From: Gracilariopsis chorda | Lineage: Eukaryota; Rhodophyta; Florideophyceae; Gracilariales; Gracilariaceae | NCBI GenBank assembly: GCA_003194525.1 | Contig: NBIV01000245.1 | Location: 1 to 64,000 of the forward strand | Length of the DNA: 64,000 nucleotides | Reading direction: 5' to 3' | Shown: piece after piece, positions 34,549-47,246 of the stretch | Layout: each line of letters starts with the position of its first letter | Position numbering within the stretch: position 1 is the first letter of the stretch | Position numbers and translations under genes: made by a program | Notes under the pieces: generated by a model | The model's input: only the letters and a program-made list of their open reading frames with translations | What the model was told of the DNA's origin: nothing | Databases searched by the model: none

Positions 34549-35335
34549 ATGATTGGAACCGGGCTCATAAGCCTGCCATTTTTTGTCGTAGAGCATGTTT
34601 TGTTGTTCATCAGCGTTATATACCCTCTCACCACAGCGTTTGGAAATCCAGACGATCTTACGAGAGAAATCTGTGATACATTTGTGAGCTACATTCAAAA
34701 GTGTGGTCACAAAGACAAAGGCATTGATCTGCTGCCATATGTTTATTGTTACACATGTTTAACAGAGAAGCGTCCACGATCAAAGCATTCTGCAGAGCAG
34801 GATATTTGCGTGCAAATGTTTGACCATGATTGTCCGTGGCTCAATAATTCTATCGGTCGCAATACGAGAAGACAGTTTTTGCTACTTATACTTGCAACTC
34901 TTATTTTGCAAATGGTTTTCATGTCTGCTGCCGTTCGAGTGGCAATGACATCCCCTTCACTTTCTGTTTTCATGAGAAGCTACCCCGCTGGAATCATGTT
35001 TGGTGTTGGTACATGTGGTGCTAGCTGCTTTTTGTGTCATGCTTTTCGCAACTCAGATTCAGTTGGTTGCGAGAGGGAGAACAGCGTATGAGCACATAGT
35101 AGCAATGAGAGACAAGATCACGTCAGATCCGTACAAAAAGGACATCTGGAAAAATGCCATATCGTTTCTGACATCAACTGGACCTGGCACTGGTGTGTTG
35201 TTGTTGAAGAGGAACTTGAAGACTTTTCAAGACGTCGCTCTTGCATCTTGTACGCCTTTTCTGCCTACAGATCTTCAAAAATTAGCGTCTGAAGAGCAGG
35301 ACGTAGACGTTCGGTCACCTCCAGGCAACCTCTAA
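34549..35335 (+). pseudogene. DHHC-family palmitoyltransferase fragment (DHDC variant)
   Basis: A membrane segment (LPFFVVEHVLLFISVIYPL), then the cysteine-rich core: YCYTCLTEKRPRSKHSAEQ and CVQMFDHDCPWLNNSIGRN, then two hydrophobic segments (FLLLILATLILQMVFMSAAV and VLVHVVLAAFCVMLFA), and a GRTAYEHI matching the TTxE motif after the last membrane span. S-acyltransferases attach palmitate to cysteines on membrane proteins. The signature is DHDC, where most have DHHC; some ankyrin-type members have DHYC. The last membrane span is in another frame, reached near 34990-35030, so this is either a broken gene or has a small intron. The N-terminal part, including any ankyrin repeats, is not visible. 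The stop is at 35333-35335. Confidence 0.7.
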
Positions 35336-36131
35336 AGATTTCATTGTCCAGATCATTGCCCCCGAAGGTTTTACTTTGTACCTGGCTTAGGGGAGCAGTC
35401 ATACCATATTCACTATGTTCATATCCAACTTCTTTTCACCATAAAGTACAATAACTAACCATCTAATCATGTTTGTTTGTCAGTAATCTGGAATAGTGAA
35501 TCTTATTCAAGCGAAGGTGACACTATTGTCGAAGAACAGAACAACAAACACTGTTCAAAACTAAGCACTTGTCCCAGGATTGTGCAAAGAGCTAGGGGTT
35601 CCACGGCCGCCCATGAAGCTAAGAACAGACTTTCGTAGGTGGAAGAATAGGAACAAGAAGGCAGGCGGGTGAGCAGTGGAAGAAAATTAAGACAACCTGT
35701 GAAAGCAACTTGAAGATCCTGTACAAACGTTAGACGAAGGTGGAAAGGATGATCTTGCTAACTGCGTGACATATCAGGGTGTTGTGGGCATTGCGGATCA
35801 GCAGATATTTGGAATCACTGCCCTGGCACATGGTGGGCAATCAGCACAAGGGGATGGTACCGTGGGTACATGTGGTTGTGAATTGACGTTTCTGAACTTT
35901 TGGATGCACAGGTAGGAAGAGTAATGAGAGCAGTAGAGAAGTTGGTGGCTAGTAGGAGTATCTCTAGGGCACCCTGTCAGTTGTAGCTCTTGGCCAGAAC
36001 CGTTTTGACAGGGTTTGCGGTTCTACAGGAGGTTAGAAAGTACTTCGATGGCGTTGGCCCAGAAGGGGTAGCCATTTCGTCAAAAGGAGACGGGTTTCCA
36101 CTGAGTGACTTCAACGAGTTGTGGGTATCTG
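35336..36131. other. Intergenic, nothing recognised
   Basis: About 800 bp between the DHHC fragment and the palindrome. No coding signature or repeat seen. Confidence 0.5.
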
Positions 36132-38255
36132 AAGGGAAACGTTAATCTTTGCACCGTTCGTAATGTGAATTGCAAATGGTACGCGAAAGAGATTGGTGTA
36201 CAGTACATTGTTACATGGTGGCGAAGGACAGCGGACGGTAAGGGTCTAACGCTTCATCTTTGTGTCCTGTGTTGAGGCGTTTCCAACGATGCTCGATCGT
36301 AGCGACGCTGCCGGACTCGTTCCTTTTCTGGTTGCTAGCTAGGGAAGGACTGAAGAGCGGTGCAGTTGCGCCCAGCTCTTGGCGAGTTACATACAGCGAG
36401 TGGCTGTTTGAGCAATTGCCCGTTATTGTAAAATATTTGGGGCGGCGGTGGCGTGTGCCCATCTGGAGCCATGTGAAGAACTCGGCATGCGACGCGCATG
36501 CCGTACATGCGCAGCACAAGCTTCAGGAAGAGGAGAGGCGCGAAGCTAAAGGGGCGCGTACGCGTCTGGCTCCGCGCTTCTGGACTCCAACCGATGCGCA
36601 AGCGATAGAAGCGTAAACGCTTGTGCTGCAAGACGCCAACGGCGACCCGACGATCGCGGGCGATTTAGGCGCCCGACGGACAACGTTCGCGTGCGAGAAC
36701 TCCCAGTATAGCGTGTAGAGCTCATTCAACACCCTAAGCCATACGTTTACAACGTACACGGATCGACGGCTTTCCTGTGGCAATTTGGGCTCGAATTGAA
36801 AACCCAATCCCTTTTGGTGACAGGCTTAAAGCAGGTTGTATGTATTCTCCAAAACTATCAAACAGCAGAAGGGGCGATTATTAGCGATGGGCAGTCTCCG
36901 ACAGACCCAGGTCTTGAATGTGTTTACATGGACGAAGCACTTTGATGAAGTGAAACTGAGAGGTGTACTTTAGTGAGAGTCTGTTCATTTGGGAGCAGTC
37001 ACGTTTCTGTTCAACGTCCATGGGCTACTTGAAATACGCAGAGCCCTGCTTATCTCGAGTGGAAAGCTTGAAAACTCGTTAGCTTCTCAAATGGCGTCTT
37101 GGTGACCCAACCATCCACTGAACGACCTCGAACAGGAATGAATCTTCGGCGGTGCAGTTTTCTGTAGGAAGGATCCTTTTGCATCGGCTGGCGCTACAGA
37201 TCGGGAGAGGAGACATGTTTCGAAAACCATGAAAGGAAGTTTCAAGATGATAAACGAGGTGAACATTTCAAATGTAATGTGCATATCTACATCCACTGCA
37301 TGGATGATAGTGTCCTGGATTAGGCGACGTAAGTTCTTGTTCAGACCGATGGAGACTGGATGTTGTTCGATACAAGAGTGTTTAGGAAGTTTCAGTGAAG
37401 TTTCTAATGGACAAAACAGTTCGCGGTGTAGTATCGGCTATTTCTGAAAGAAAGGCTTTCGTGCAGCGCAATTTGACGGTAGAAATCACAGGATTCGGAG
37501 CAATGTCGAAGGAGGAGAAGGTCTATCGGCGATGTGATAGGTTGCGTGACTCTTAGTTTACGGGTTTTTATCCTCTATGTCAGAGACCGCATATTCCCTA
37601 TATATGTGTTCATACTCTACGTAGAAGCCAATGTGGTAAACATATACGTTTAAATCTTAATCCTGACGCCCAACAACGATTCCTCTGCGAAGTAAGAAAC
37701 TCTGAAGGCCTCTCTGCTTTCTGCAACTTCTATGTCATGTTGTTGGGTTAAGTGAACCTGTCAGATTTCTTTGCTAATATTTAAATGGTAGGACGTAAAG
37801 CACGGTTGCTAGCTCTGTTGTTATTGTTTGAAAGTTTCACCAGAGGCTAAGGAATATACCAAGCCATTCTGTCAGTATTATACCGTATGCATTTGCGGAA
37901 GAAAACTACCAGCAGCAGTTCGAATGTGCTGGGGCCAAGCAAACCGTTGTTAGATGGAGATGTTAAACATTACGAACCCAAAAACTTCACAATTCAACCA
38001 CGAGAGGCGGTAGACATGAATCTGGAAGCACAGGGCGTAAAAGCCCGTGAGGTGTGCGTCCAACAACCATTCCCCTCTACTCATCCCGAAGAAGAACGAC
38101 AAGTACTTTCAAGTTCTTCGGTGAGTCTCTCGATGCCAGTAGTCACTGCGCTCCAATAAAAAAGTACAATTGGGAACGCCATACAAGAATATACGGTGGT
38201 AGGAAGATGCCATCGACAGCAGCACTACGTCATGGTAAATGAACAGGAGGGAGAG

Positions 38256-38341
38256 CGGCTATCTACAGGCGACGCGGCCTCGCGGATATCTACAGGCGAC
38301 GTGGCCTCGCGGCTATCTACAGGCAACGCGGCCTCGCGGCT
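38256..38341. repeat. 27-bp tandem repeat, three copies (left arm)
   Basis: Unit GCGGCTATCTACAGGCGACG plus CGGCCTC, three copies with single-base variants. The length is a multiple of three, and in one frame it reads LSTGDAASR three times. Confidence 0.8.
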
Positions 38342-38886
38342 TGTCTCGTTGAGGCAAAACATCTTAGTCCGGGAATATACACAGTTCATGCCACAGTGAG
38401 ACAGTGAGACAGTGAGAGCCGTCCTACGACTTTCGAACGTATACGTACCTTCCCAACATAAGGCCGAAACTTGGGTCACTGATCTTTGCAAACAAGACAT
38501 GGTGGTAGTAGAGAGCAACACATGCGGTTCTTGGTTCCCTAGCAGCCACGGTGCTGGTGCAGCCCTGGAGCTTGAGTGTACGGGGTGCAGTTGCTGAACA
38601 GAGAACATGTTTCAACAAGAACAGAGCCGTCAACAAGCACAAGGAGTGGAATAGACATATCAGCTATACCCTCTTAACTGGGACGGATGCGAATATTTGC
38701 AGGATCTTTCGCAGCCCTTGTCAGACCAACACATGCGTACAACTGCTCTGAAGGTAGGACGAGTTCCGTGATAGTGCATAAAAAGAAGAAATGAAAAGTA
38801 GCAGAAGGTGATGGGTCTAGATTCCGGAGGTAGTAGAGACAGAACTGAGGGAAAATGTGCCAACCCTATGAATTATTGAAAATGTT

Positions 38887-39258
38887 GCATCGGAGAAAAG
38901 CCTTGGCATGCCTACCCAACTACAGCTGGAGAGAAAGATCGATTTCTTGGAGGATAGGCAAGGGCTTCATGTCCGCTTTTCAAGTGCTGAGCCAACAACT
39001 GAAGATCCACAGCCGTGGTTGGGAATATATCTCTCCGAAGAGCACAAAAAACTCTGGAGCAGCTGTTTACCAGGCATTTTTCAACCATACATCTGATGTC
39101 TACATGGCTCCACAAAAAGAATAGCTTGTCCGCTCGGAATCTGGCTCAACACACAACATACTGTTGATCACTTAGTTCCACGATGTCGCCATAGAGCAAC
39201 ATTACGACGGAAAGAGCGGCCTCCCCTTGTTGAAAAGCAAGGCTTTAACGCCAAGCAA
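38887..39258 (+). mobile_element. LINE C-terminal relic in the left arm
   Basis: It encodes LERKIDFLEDRQGLHVRFSS, ACPLGIWLNTQHTVDHLVPR and RRKERPPLVEKQGF, which line up with the LINE relic in the spacer (LRKEIEFLEVKQRNRVRLTS, FCPLGCVLNILNSVDHFVLR, RRRELPPLRERQG). Frames change between the pieces. It is followed about 100 bp later by ATGGAATTAGGGACTCGG and an (AC)n tract, as in the spacer copy. Confidence 0.7.
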
Positions 39259-39569
39259 TAGTTAGAACATGAGCAATCAAAGTTGCTGGTCTGATTAGAC
39301 AGTGAGGGGTTCCTCCTAGATCAGCCCTACAGCTGTCATGGAATTAGGGACTCGGTCAAAACACACACACACTATCTTGTTAATCTAGGGGAAGGTACAA
39401 CGGACCCGAGCATAACCAAAAGATTGAACTTTGGACAAGGTTGGATCGGAATGGAAAACAACGCTAGGGTAGATATGCAACATGAAGTTTACCAGTTTGT
39501 ATATTCTGCTAAAGAGAGCACACATTTCTGTCGTATGCATGTGTAATGTACAAAATCCAAAGGAGTATA

Positions 39570-40181
39570 CTAAGGGATCAAACCCAAATTCTTCTCTGGT
39601 TTTCTAGATTCCTCCGTGACGGACACACACAAATCGTGAGAATGTTTCTTCGGAGAGGGCGAGCAGTGTGTTTTCGAGCGCTTTGAACGCCAATACCTTC
39701 GACAGTATCGTTTGCGGGGCGGGAAGAGCGGTGGTATGTGAGTAAGGGAGAGAGGAGTGTGTACTGTGAAAGATTTTTGTGTTGGAAGAGCGCTCCGGAT
39801 ACGAAAACGCTCGACAGAAGGTGTAACATTTTCTTGCTTCTTATCATTGTTAAGAACGATATAGCGGTTGTTGCGGAAGGCGAAGATGACTCTTCCGGGG
39901 TAGAAAAACTTGTCGAGGGGTAAGTATTGGGCAATGCGAGCGTTGATCAGCGATGCGATGGCGGTTTGTGCGGTTTGGGGGGCTTGGGGGGCTTGAGTGG
40001 CTTGAGCGGCCTGGGGGGCTTGGGCGGCCGGGGGGGCTTGGGCGGCCTGGGGGGCTTGGGCAACTTGGGCAACTTGGGCGGTCTGGAAAGTTAGGGCGGT
40101 GTGAGCGGTGACGTTTGGTGGAGCATCTGGACACATCGTGGGAAGGGGTCGGATGATGACAGCGGGAGGAGGACGCGGCAA
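39570..40181 (-). CDS. Hypothetical protein with AQAPQ repeats (left arm copy)
   Basis: An open frame on the minus strand with a TATA box (40246-40252) about 65-110 bp upstream. The first ATG-type start in frame gives MCPDAPPNVTAHTALTFQTA; a TTG start lies 15 codons earlier. A low-complexity AQAPQAAQ repeat is followed by a globular-looking part (IASLINARIAQYLPLDKFFY, then GRVIFAFRNNRYIVLNN) and a basic Arg/Ser-rich end. I do not recognise it. The mirror copy at 47247-47881 has a different repeat length that shifts the frame through the repeat, so at most one copy is intact. Confidence 0.4.
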   Translation of the reverse strand: MPRPPPAVIIRPLPTMCPDAPPNVTAHTALTFQTAQVAQVAQAPQAAQAPPAAQAPQAAQATQAPQAPQTAQTAIASLINARIAQYLPLDKFFYPGRVIFAFRNNRYIVLNNDKKQENVTPSVERFRIRSALPTQKSFTVHTPLSLTHIPPLFPPRKRYCRRYWRSKRSKTHCSPSPKKHSHDLCVSVTEESRKPEKNLGLIP

Positions 40182-40245
40182 TGGTACGAGGGCGGTACGC
40201 GTTCACTTAAGAGGCAGCGCTCATCAAAAGCACTGAAAGACCCCG

Positions 40246-40252
40246 CTTTATA
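40246..40252 (-). promoter_or_regulatory. TATA box of the AQAPQ-repeat gene, left arm
   Basis: TATAAAG on the minus strand followed by CGGGGTCTTTCAGTGC. Identical in the mirror copy. Confidence 0.5.
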
Positions 40253-42908
40253 GCAATCGCGTGCGTCACGCGTCGGCGTCCCTTCTAAGAGTAGCCAATC
40301 GCAGCGCGTGCTACGGCGCGCATTTTGAGCGGTCTATCCCCGAGTCCACGTGGAATTCCTGCAGCCATGCTCTCGTTCTGAGATGATTCCGTGCCTCCGA
40401 CGTGAGGGGGATGGCGGTGGTGGCTTTGTTGTCGTTGTTTGCAGAGAATGCGGATGGGCACGTTCTGGGGAGGAGATAGTTTGTACCTAACGAACTGCTG
40501 ACATTTCACGTAGTAAGCTCTACGAGACTTGAATATAGCAGTACACCAAGCTTTTGGTACCCCATGCTCGCAATTTGTACCACATACCGTGCAAGCTTTG
40601 GTCCCTCAGGATTAAGAACACATCAGCCATTTGCTACATTGGCCCCAGAAGTTAGCGAACAAAAACATCCACAGATTTGCGAACGCCAAAACGAGGACAG
40701 AAGACAGTCGAGAGCTGTGCAGATCGTTACAAAACTCTGGTTTCACCCGATACCAGCGACCTGCATCGAAAAAGAAAGTTTTGTCAAACGACGCCTTAGA
40801 AGCGTTTTAGGTTTTTGAGTACCTTATAAGCGCCTTTGATGGAGATCATCGGTACGTTCTTGGTAGAAGGTCTATCATGCGATACCACCAGGTTAAGCTT
40901 TCATGGAGAGGCTTGCTTGTTACCTCATTTCCGCAGCATGCTAGATCTAAGGAGAGTTGAATGGGGAGGTAAACTGAGTCTAAAGAATTCAAAGACATAC
41001 CGAGTATTGAAGTAATGGGCGGTCACGGAGCTTTGTTGCTGTTGTCAAGTGTGAATACCTCTAAGCGAATACTTTGACACAATACAATAGTGTGGATTCC
41101 TGAGAATCTATGTTGTGCTACAATATAATGAAACTCCTGAAATTCACGAAGCGCCGAGAAAGCTTGGTTTCACTAACCCTTGTTTTCCGATTTACTCTCT
41201 GAAGTATAGCCATAACTAGGTGTTCTTTTATTATGTTGTCATCTCCAAACTTTGTTTCTCGTTCTTTAGTGATAGCTCTTGGTAGGCTTGGAAGAGTGAG
41301 ATTGCGCTCAGGAAGCAACTGAAAAGCAGTCCCTGCTTCTGATCTCACGGTATACGTTTTTGTCAGCCCGGTTCTTCAGAGGGACCGAGTGCTTGTGCAT
41401 CGATTGCATGAGTATCAAGAAGGATTTTTCCATTTCTGTGATTGTTGAGTGGCCACAAAGGGTCGAAATGAATACAAAGGGGTCAAGGAGCCAGAACGTA
41501 TCCGCTATTATCTCCAAGAAAACGCGTTTGAATCAGACGAGACTCAGGACCGCGGTACGGATGACATGATATTGAGAGATGAAACTGAGGTAGAGTCGTC
41601 GGAAATAAGACGTCGGTAGCAACGGAATGGGATTGGTTCCATTAATAAAATGTACAAGGACAAGGATTCGAAAATGTACTTGATTGCACACCGATGATGA
41701 CATCGGTTGTTTCCCAGTTGATTATTAATATCACGAACGCATCTTTTGAGAGAACGGGTCATGTTGAACAATCCAAAGCTAAGGAAAGAGAATGACACGA
41801 TTGGAAATGAAGCGGGTGGTGTGAATGTGTGAGATACGGTTTGTAGCTGTTGGAGGTAGTACACCGCAGCCGATCGGCTTTACGGCGGCGAGTTCAAGTC
41901 TCAGCACGAGAATCAATTCAAAGGTGTGCTTCATTGGGCATAGAAAACCAACCGGCTGGTTACAAGTGGAAACGTTGTCATTCAAAACTCCGCACTTGGT
42001 GCCAAGTCACTACACCAAAATGGCGTCGCAACATACTCTTCAACGTATCCGTTATTGGATCATTTAGTAATCTCTCATAGAAGTACTGAACTAGTGTTGT
42101 TTGGATAACTATGGATCGTCAACATATATCGACGAGCGATAGGACGTCGTCGACTTAATGAGAAACCGTATTTAAGCGACAGGCGTCAAGAAGTACGGAC
42201 ACGCTTCCACCAGACAGTTGTAGCTATGTCCATCCTGTTCTGGACATGGCAAATCAATCCAACCCGCCTTGGGTACCAAACTACGCAATCCATGTTCTGA
42301 CAGCCACTCCTTCAGACGGAGCCCAATCTAGAACCTCAGTATACCGCCACGCAAACTCGTATTTATGCATGCCCTCTCCTGCCTCACGGCGGCATAGAAC
42401 CTCTCCTAAGCACATGGCTTCTGTCATCCCATTGGCGCTACTGCCGTGGTGATGCCACACTATGCCTTTTATTTCACGATAGTACATCGTCTTCAAGAAG
42501 GAAATCATGTGAGCCTTACCTAGAAGCCGAAAGCAGATCGTAGGAACAAAGCGTCGCGAAGATGTCAGCTAACCGGAGACAAAGCGCAGAAGTAATTTAA
42601 ACTCGGATGCCTTTCAGTATGTTAACATGGCCAGTGTTTGAGGAGAGCAGTGCCTCTGTTGGCATACAAAGCTATCACATTTATCCGTTCGTTAAAGCCA
42701 AGCTCAGCGGGAGATCTTTATTGGGTTCGCCTACGATGTTGGTAACAACCTCTTCGCTAGACCTGGGGTAAGAATCCCGGGTCTTCCAGATCTAAGAAGC
42801 TCTGTCAGTTCCCCAACCAAAACGAGGGAAAAGGGCGGGAGGGCTCAGAAGCAGCAGAGCAAAGGAATGCGCTCTGCGAGTGACCTTGTTTTCCGCCTTC
42901 CTCGGCTC

Positions 42909-44542
42909 GAGGCGTCCCGTACTAACTTTTCGAAGTTACTACCGCTGCTTTGGAATTAGAGGCATGTGCCCGTAAGCACAAAAATACACATTACTCAGGT
43001 CACAAAACATCGCGTTCGGGCGACCTTCAATATTAGTTGATCAGAAGATATGTGCCCTCGTAACCCATGCCTGTATCGCATTTGGTACACTCTACTGTGG
43101 TTATCAGGAGACTCTAGGGACAGCAAAAGACACGTATCCAAGAACAGGATACCTGAATGATGGGAGAAGGCTAGAGTGACCCCAACATAATGATCTATGT
43201 GTGTGTGTGTTTATATGAGCTCGTGTCTCTAATTCCAAGACTAAGGTAGGGGTTACATTGAGAAGAACCTCTCTCTCTCTAGATAAATCGACAGCTTTTC
43301 TGGCCATATCCTTACTATTGATGCGGCGTCAGAGCCCTGCCTCTCTCGGAGAGGCGGGAGCTCTCGACGCCGGGATGCCGTTCTTCTGTGGCATCTAAGA
43401 ACGAAATGGTCTACACTATTAAGTATGTTGAGCACACATCCGAGCGGGCAGAAACATTTTCTGTTGTGTAGAAAAGTGGAGACTGGATGTAGCGTCGAAA
43501 CGTGACCTGTAAATATTTGCAACAGGGCAGTATGCGCCCTCCTTAGAGTCAATACCTTTGATAGTGACTCTGGGACTTCGCTTACTGGCTCTGTGCTAGT
43601 AAGACGGACGCGGTTTCTCTGTTTCACTTCCAGAAATTCGATCTCTTTCCGGAGCTGCTGCGCTAAGAGGAGACCAAGGCTCTTCTTTGCAAGTTCGTCG
43701 GCGGCTTCGTTTTGTGGTAACCCGCATTGTCCGGGTATCCAAACAATTTGACATTGGCAATAGTTTGTTATCAATGTCATGCATTCAGAGATGTCCTATA
43801 GCTGGCGTGTTTGGCGTCGTTGGGACGTTTGCAAGCCTTGAGCGAGGCTTTTTGAGTCCGTAGCAAATCTGATTGTCCCTCTCCAGCCACAGCAAACTTT
43901 CACAGCAATTTCGGATAGAGCTCGCCGGAACGCTGCTAGCTCCGCAGTGTACGAGCAGACCCCTATCCCAGCTGGGACTATTCCTGTTTAAGGTTCGATC
44001 CTCCCTTTCATAGTGGGCTATGATCAAGTATCGGGCAAGACCGCCGTCCACTTTCGACGATGTACAAGTGCAAACTTGTACAGCTTAAAAGCGTATCTAC
44101 TCAGCAGAGATATTTGAAGGAACGTAGGAGAAAACTCACTGTCGCACTGGATGTTGCGGGATGGACGGGCTCAATGACAACTGCTGACTTGATAATCCAT
44201 TGCATAAACATCACAAGTCAGGGAGTTGTGGACAAAAAAACTGCGCTTCATTTTCTGACGAGACGGGGTACATCACCGCCAATGTGTGCGTATCTTCCAC
44301 GTCCTTTACGTGAAACTGAGGCGGTAAAAAGTCTGCGCTGGGCCGGTGGGTGCACATGTTGGGCCCCATCATGCACCTTTGTACCACCTGCGCCATGACC
44401 TGTAAGGTGTATACAGTTTGTTTCTATAGTGTTTCAAGGGACGCAGAAGCTTGTTTATCCGGAGCAGAGAATGCGACACGTTTCGGCTCTCGGCAGTGTG
44501 CTGGCACTGGCGCGTGGTGGAGCAATCGAGCGTTGACGCCGA
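42909..44542. other. Palindrome spacer
   Basis: About 1634 bp not shared by the arms. It contains the LINE relic at 43253-44060 and a (GT)n tract at 43198-43212. The rest (42909-43190 and 44060-44542) shows no gene. Confidence 0.85.
43253..44060 (-). mobile_element. LINE 3' end with RNase H domain, in the palindrome spacer
   Basis: On the minus strand: a VDGGLAR start (first Asp), YTAELAAFRRAL (Glu), IRFATDSKSLAQGL (second Asp) and VWIPGQCGLPQNEAADELAK (last Asp), the RNase H motifs used by I/Jockey-like LINEs. The usual LINE C-terminal zinc-like region follows (CPLGCVLNILNSVDHFVLRC), ending RERFFS. At least two frame changes and a stop lie in the RNase H part. A 3' UTR follows with GGAATTAGAGAC and (CA)n. 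5' truncated; no reverse transcriptase core seen. Confidence 0.8.
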
Positions 44543-47200
44543 GAGCCGAGGAAGGCGGAAAACAAGGTCACTCGCAGAGCGCATTCCTTTGCTCTGCTGC
44601 TTCTGAGCCCTCCCGCCCCTTTTCCCTCGTTTTGGTTGGGGAACTGACAGAGCTTCTTAGATCTGGAAGACCCGGGATTCTTACCCCAGGTCTAGCGAAG
44701 AGGTTGTTACCAACATCGTAGGCGAACCCAATAAAGATCTCCCGCTGAGCTTGGCTTTAACGAACGGATAAATGTGATAGCTTTGTATGCCAACAGAGGC
44801 ACTGCTCTCCTCAAACACTGGCCATGTTAACATACTGAAAGGCATCCGAGTTTAAATTACTTCTGCGCTTTGTCTCCGGTTAGCTGACATCTTCGCGACG
44901 CTTTGTTCCTACGATCTGCTTTCGGCTTCTAGGTAAGGCTCACATGATTTCCTTCTTGAAGACGATGTACTATCGTGAAATAAAAGGCATAGTGTGGCAT
45001 CACCACGGCAGTAGCGCCAATGGGATGACAGAAGCCATGTGCTTAGGAGAGGTTCTATGCCGCCGTGAGGCAGGAGAGGGCATGCATAAATACGAGTTTG
45101 CGTGGCGGTATACTGAGGTTCTAGATTGGGCTCCGTCTGAAGGAGTGGCTGTCAGAACATGGATTGCGTAGTTTGGTACCCAAGGCGGGTTGGATTGATT
45201 TGCCATGTCCAGAACAGGATGGACATAGCTACAACTGTCTGGTGGAAGCGTGTCCGTACTTCTTGACGCCTGTCGCTTAAATACGGTTTCTCATTAAGTC
45301 GACGACGTCCTATCGCTCGTCGATATATGTTGACGATCCATAGTTATCCAAACAACACTAGTTCAGTACTTCTATGAGAGATTACTAAATGATCCAATAA
45401 CGGATACGTTGAAGAGTATGTTGCGACGCCATTTTGGTGTAGTGACTTGGCACCAAGTGCGGAGTTTTGAATGACAACGTTTCCACTTGTAACCAGCCGG
45501 TTGGTTTTCTATGCCCAATGAAGCACACCTTTGAATTGATTCTCGTGCTGAGACTTGAACTCGCCGCCGTAAAGCCGATCGGCTGCGGTGTACTACCTCC
45601 AACAGCTACAAACCGTATCTCACACATTCACACCACCCGCTTCATTTCCAATCGTGTCATTCTCTTTCCTTAGCTTTGGATTGTTCAACATGACCCGTTC
45701 TCTCAAAAGATGCGTTCGTGATATTAATAATCAACTGAGAAACAACCGATGTCATCATCGGTGTGCAATCAAGTACATTTTCGAATCCTTGTCCTTGTAC
45801 ATTTTATTAATGGAACCAATCCCATTCCGTTGCTACCGACGTCTTATTTCCGACGACTCTACCTCAGTTTCATCTCTCAATATCATGTCATCCGTACCGC
45901 GGTCCTGAGTCTCGTCTGATTCAAACGCGTTTTCTTGGAGATAATAGCGGATACGTTCTGGCTCCTTGACCCCTTTGTATTCATTTCGACCCTTTGTGGC
46001 CACTCAACAATCACAGAAATGGAAAAATCCTTCTTGATACTCATGCAATCGATGCACAAGCACTCGGTCCCTCTGAAGAACCGGGCTGACAAAAACGTAT
46101 ACCGTGAGATCAGAAGCAGGGACTGCTTTTCAGTTGCTTCCTGAGCGCAATCTCACTCTTCCAAGCCTACCAAGAGCTATCACTAAAGAACGAGAAACAA
46201 AGTTTGGAGATGACAACATAATAAAAGAACACCTAGTTATGGCTATACTTCAGAGAGTAAATCGGAAAACAAGGGTTAGTGAAACCAAGCTTTCTCGGCG
46301 CTTCGTGAATTTCAGGAGTTTCATTATATTGTAGCACAACATAGATTCTCAGGAATCCACACTATTGTATTGTGTCAAAGTATTCGCTTAGAGGTATTCA
46401 CACTTGACAACAGCAACAAAGCTCCCGTGACCGCCCATTACTTCAATACTCGGTATGTCTTTGAATTCTTTAGACTCAGTTTACCTCCCCATTCAACTCT
46501 CCTTAGATCTAGCATGCTGCGGAAATGAGGTAACAAGCAAGCCTCTCCATGAAAGCTTAACCTGGTGGTATCGCATGATAGACCTTCTACCAAGAACGTA
46601 CCGATGATCTCCATCAAAGGCGCTTATAAGGTACTCAAAAACCTAAAACGCTTCTAAGGCGTCGTTTGACAAAACTTTCTTTTTCGATGCAGGTCGCTGG
46701 TATCGGGTGAAACCAGAGTTTTGTAACGATCTGCACAGCTCTCGACTGTCTTCTGTCCTCGTTTTGGCGTTCGCAAATCTGTGGATGTTTTTGTTCGCTA
46801 ACTTCTGGGGCCAATGTAGCAAATGGCTGATGTGTTCTTAATCCTGAGGGACCAAAGCTTGCACGGTATGTGGTACAAATTGCGAGCATGGGGTACCAAA
46901 AGCTTGGTGTACTGCTATATTCAAGTCTCGTAGAGCTTACTACGTGAAATGTCAGCAGTTCGTTAGGTACAAACTATCTCCTCCCCAGAACGTGCCCATC
47001 CGCATTCTCTGCAAACAACGACAACAAAGCCACCACCGCCATCCCCCTCACGTCGGAGGCACGGAATCATCTCAGAACGAGAGCATGGCTGCAGGAATTC
47101 CACGTGGACTCGGGGATAGACCGCTCAAAATGCGCGCCGTAGCACGCGCTGCGATTGGCTACTCTTAGAAGGGACGCCGACGCGTGACGCACGCGATTGC

Positions 47201-47207
47201 TATAAAG
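47201..47207 (+). promoter_or_regulatory. TATA box of the AQAPQ-repeat gene, right arm
   Basis: TATAAAG, mirror of 40246-40252. Confidence 0.5.
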
Positions 47208-47246
47208 CGGGGTCTTTCAGTGCTTTTGATGAGCGCTGCCTCTTAA

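Larger units (their letters stand above)
36132..42908. repeat. Left arm of a giant palindrome
   Basis: About 6777 bp that reappears in reverse complement at 44543-51320. Mirror positions add to 87451-87453 throughout (for example the ends of matched open frames 36211/51241 and 42281/45171), so the arms are almost collinear, with only tiny indels. I see around ten single-base differences and one length difference in a G/C-rich repeat near 40000. The outer edge lies at GAAGGGAAACG, the inner edge at CCTCGGCTC. No target duplication at the outer ends. Confidence 0.95.

Noticed and set aside
36211-42508. Many matching open frames of 60-120 codons in both arms, such as 36260-36616, 37887-38159 and 42246-42452
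   Set aside because: Conservation between arms only reflects the recent duplication. None has a family signature or clear promoter.
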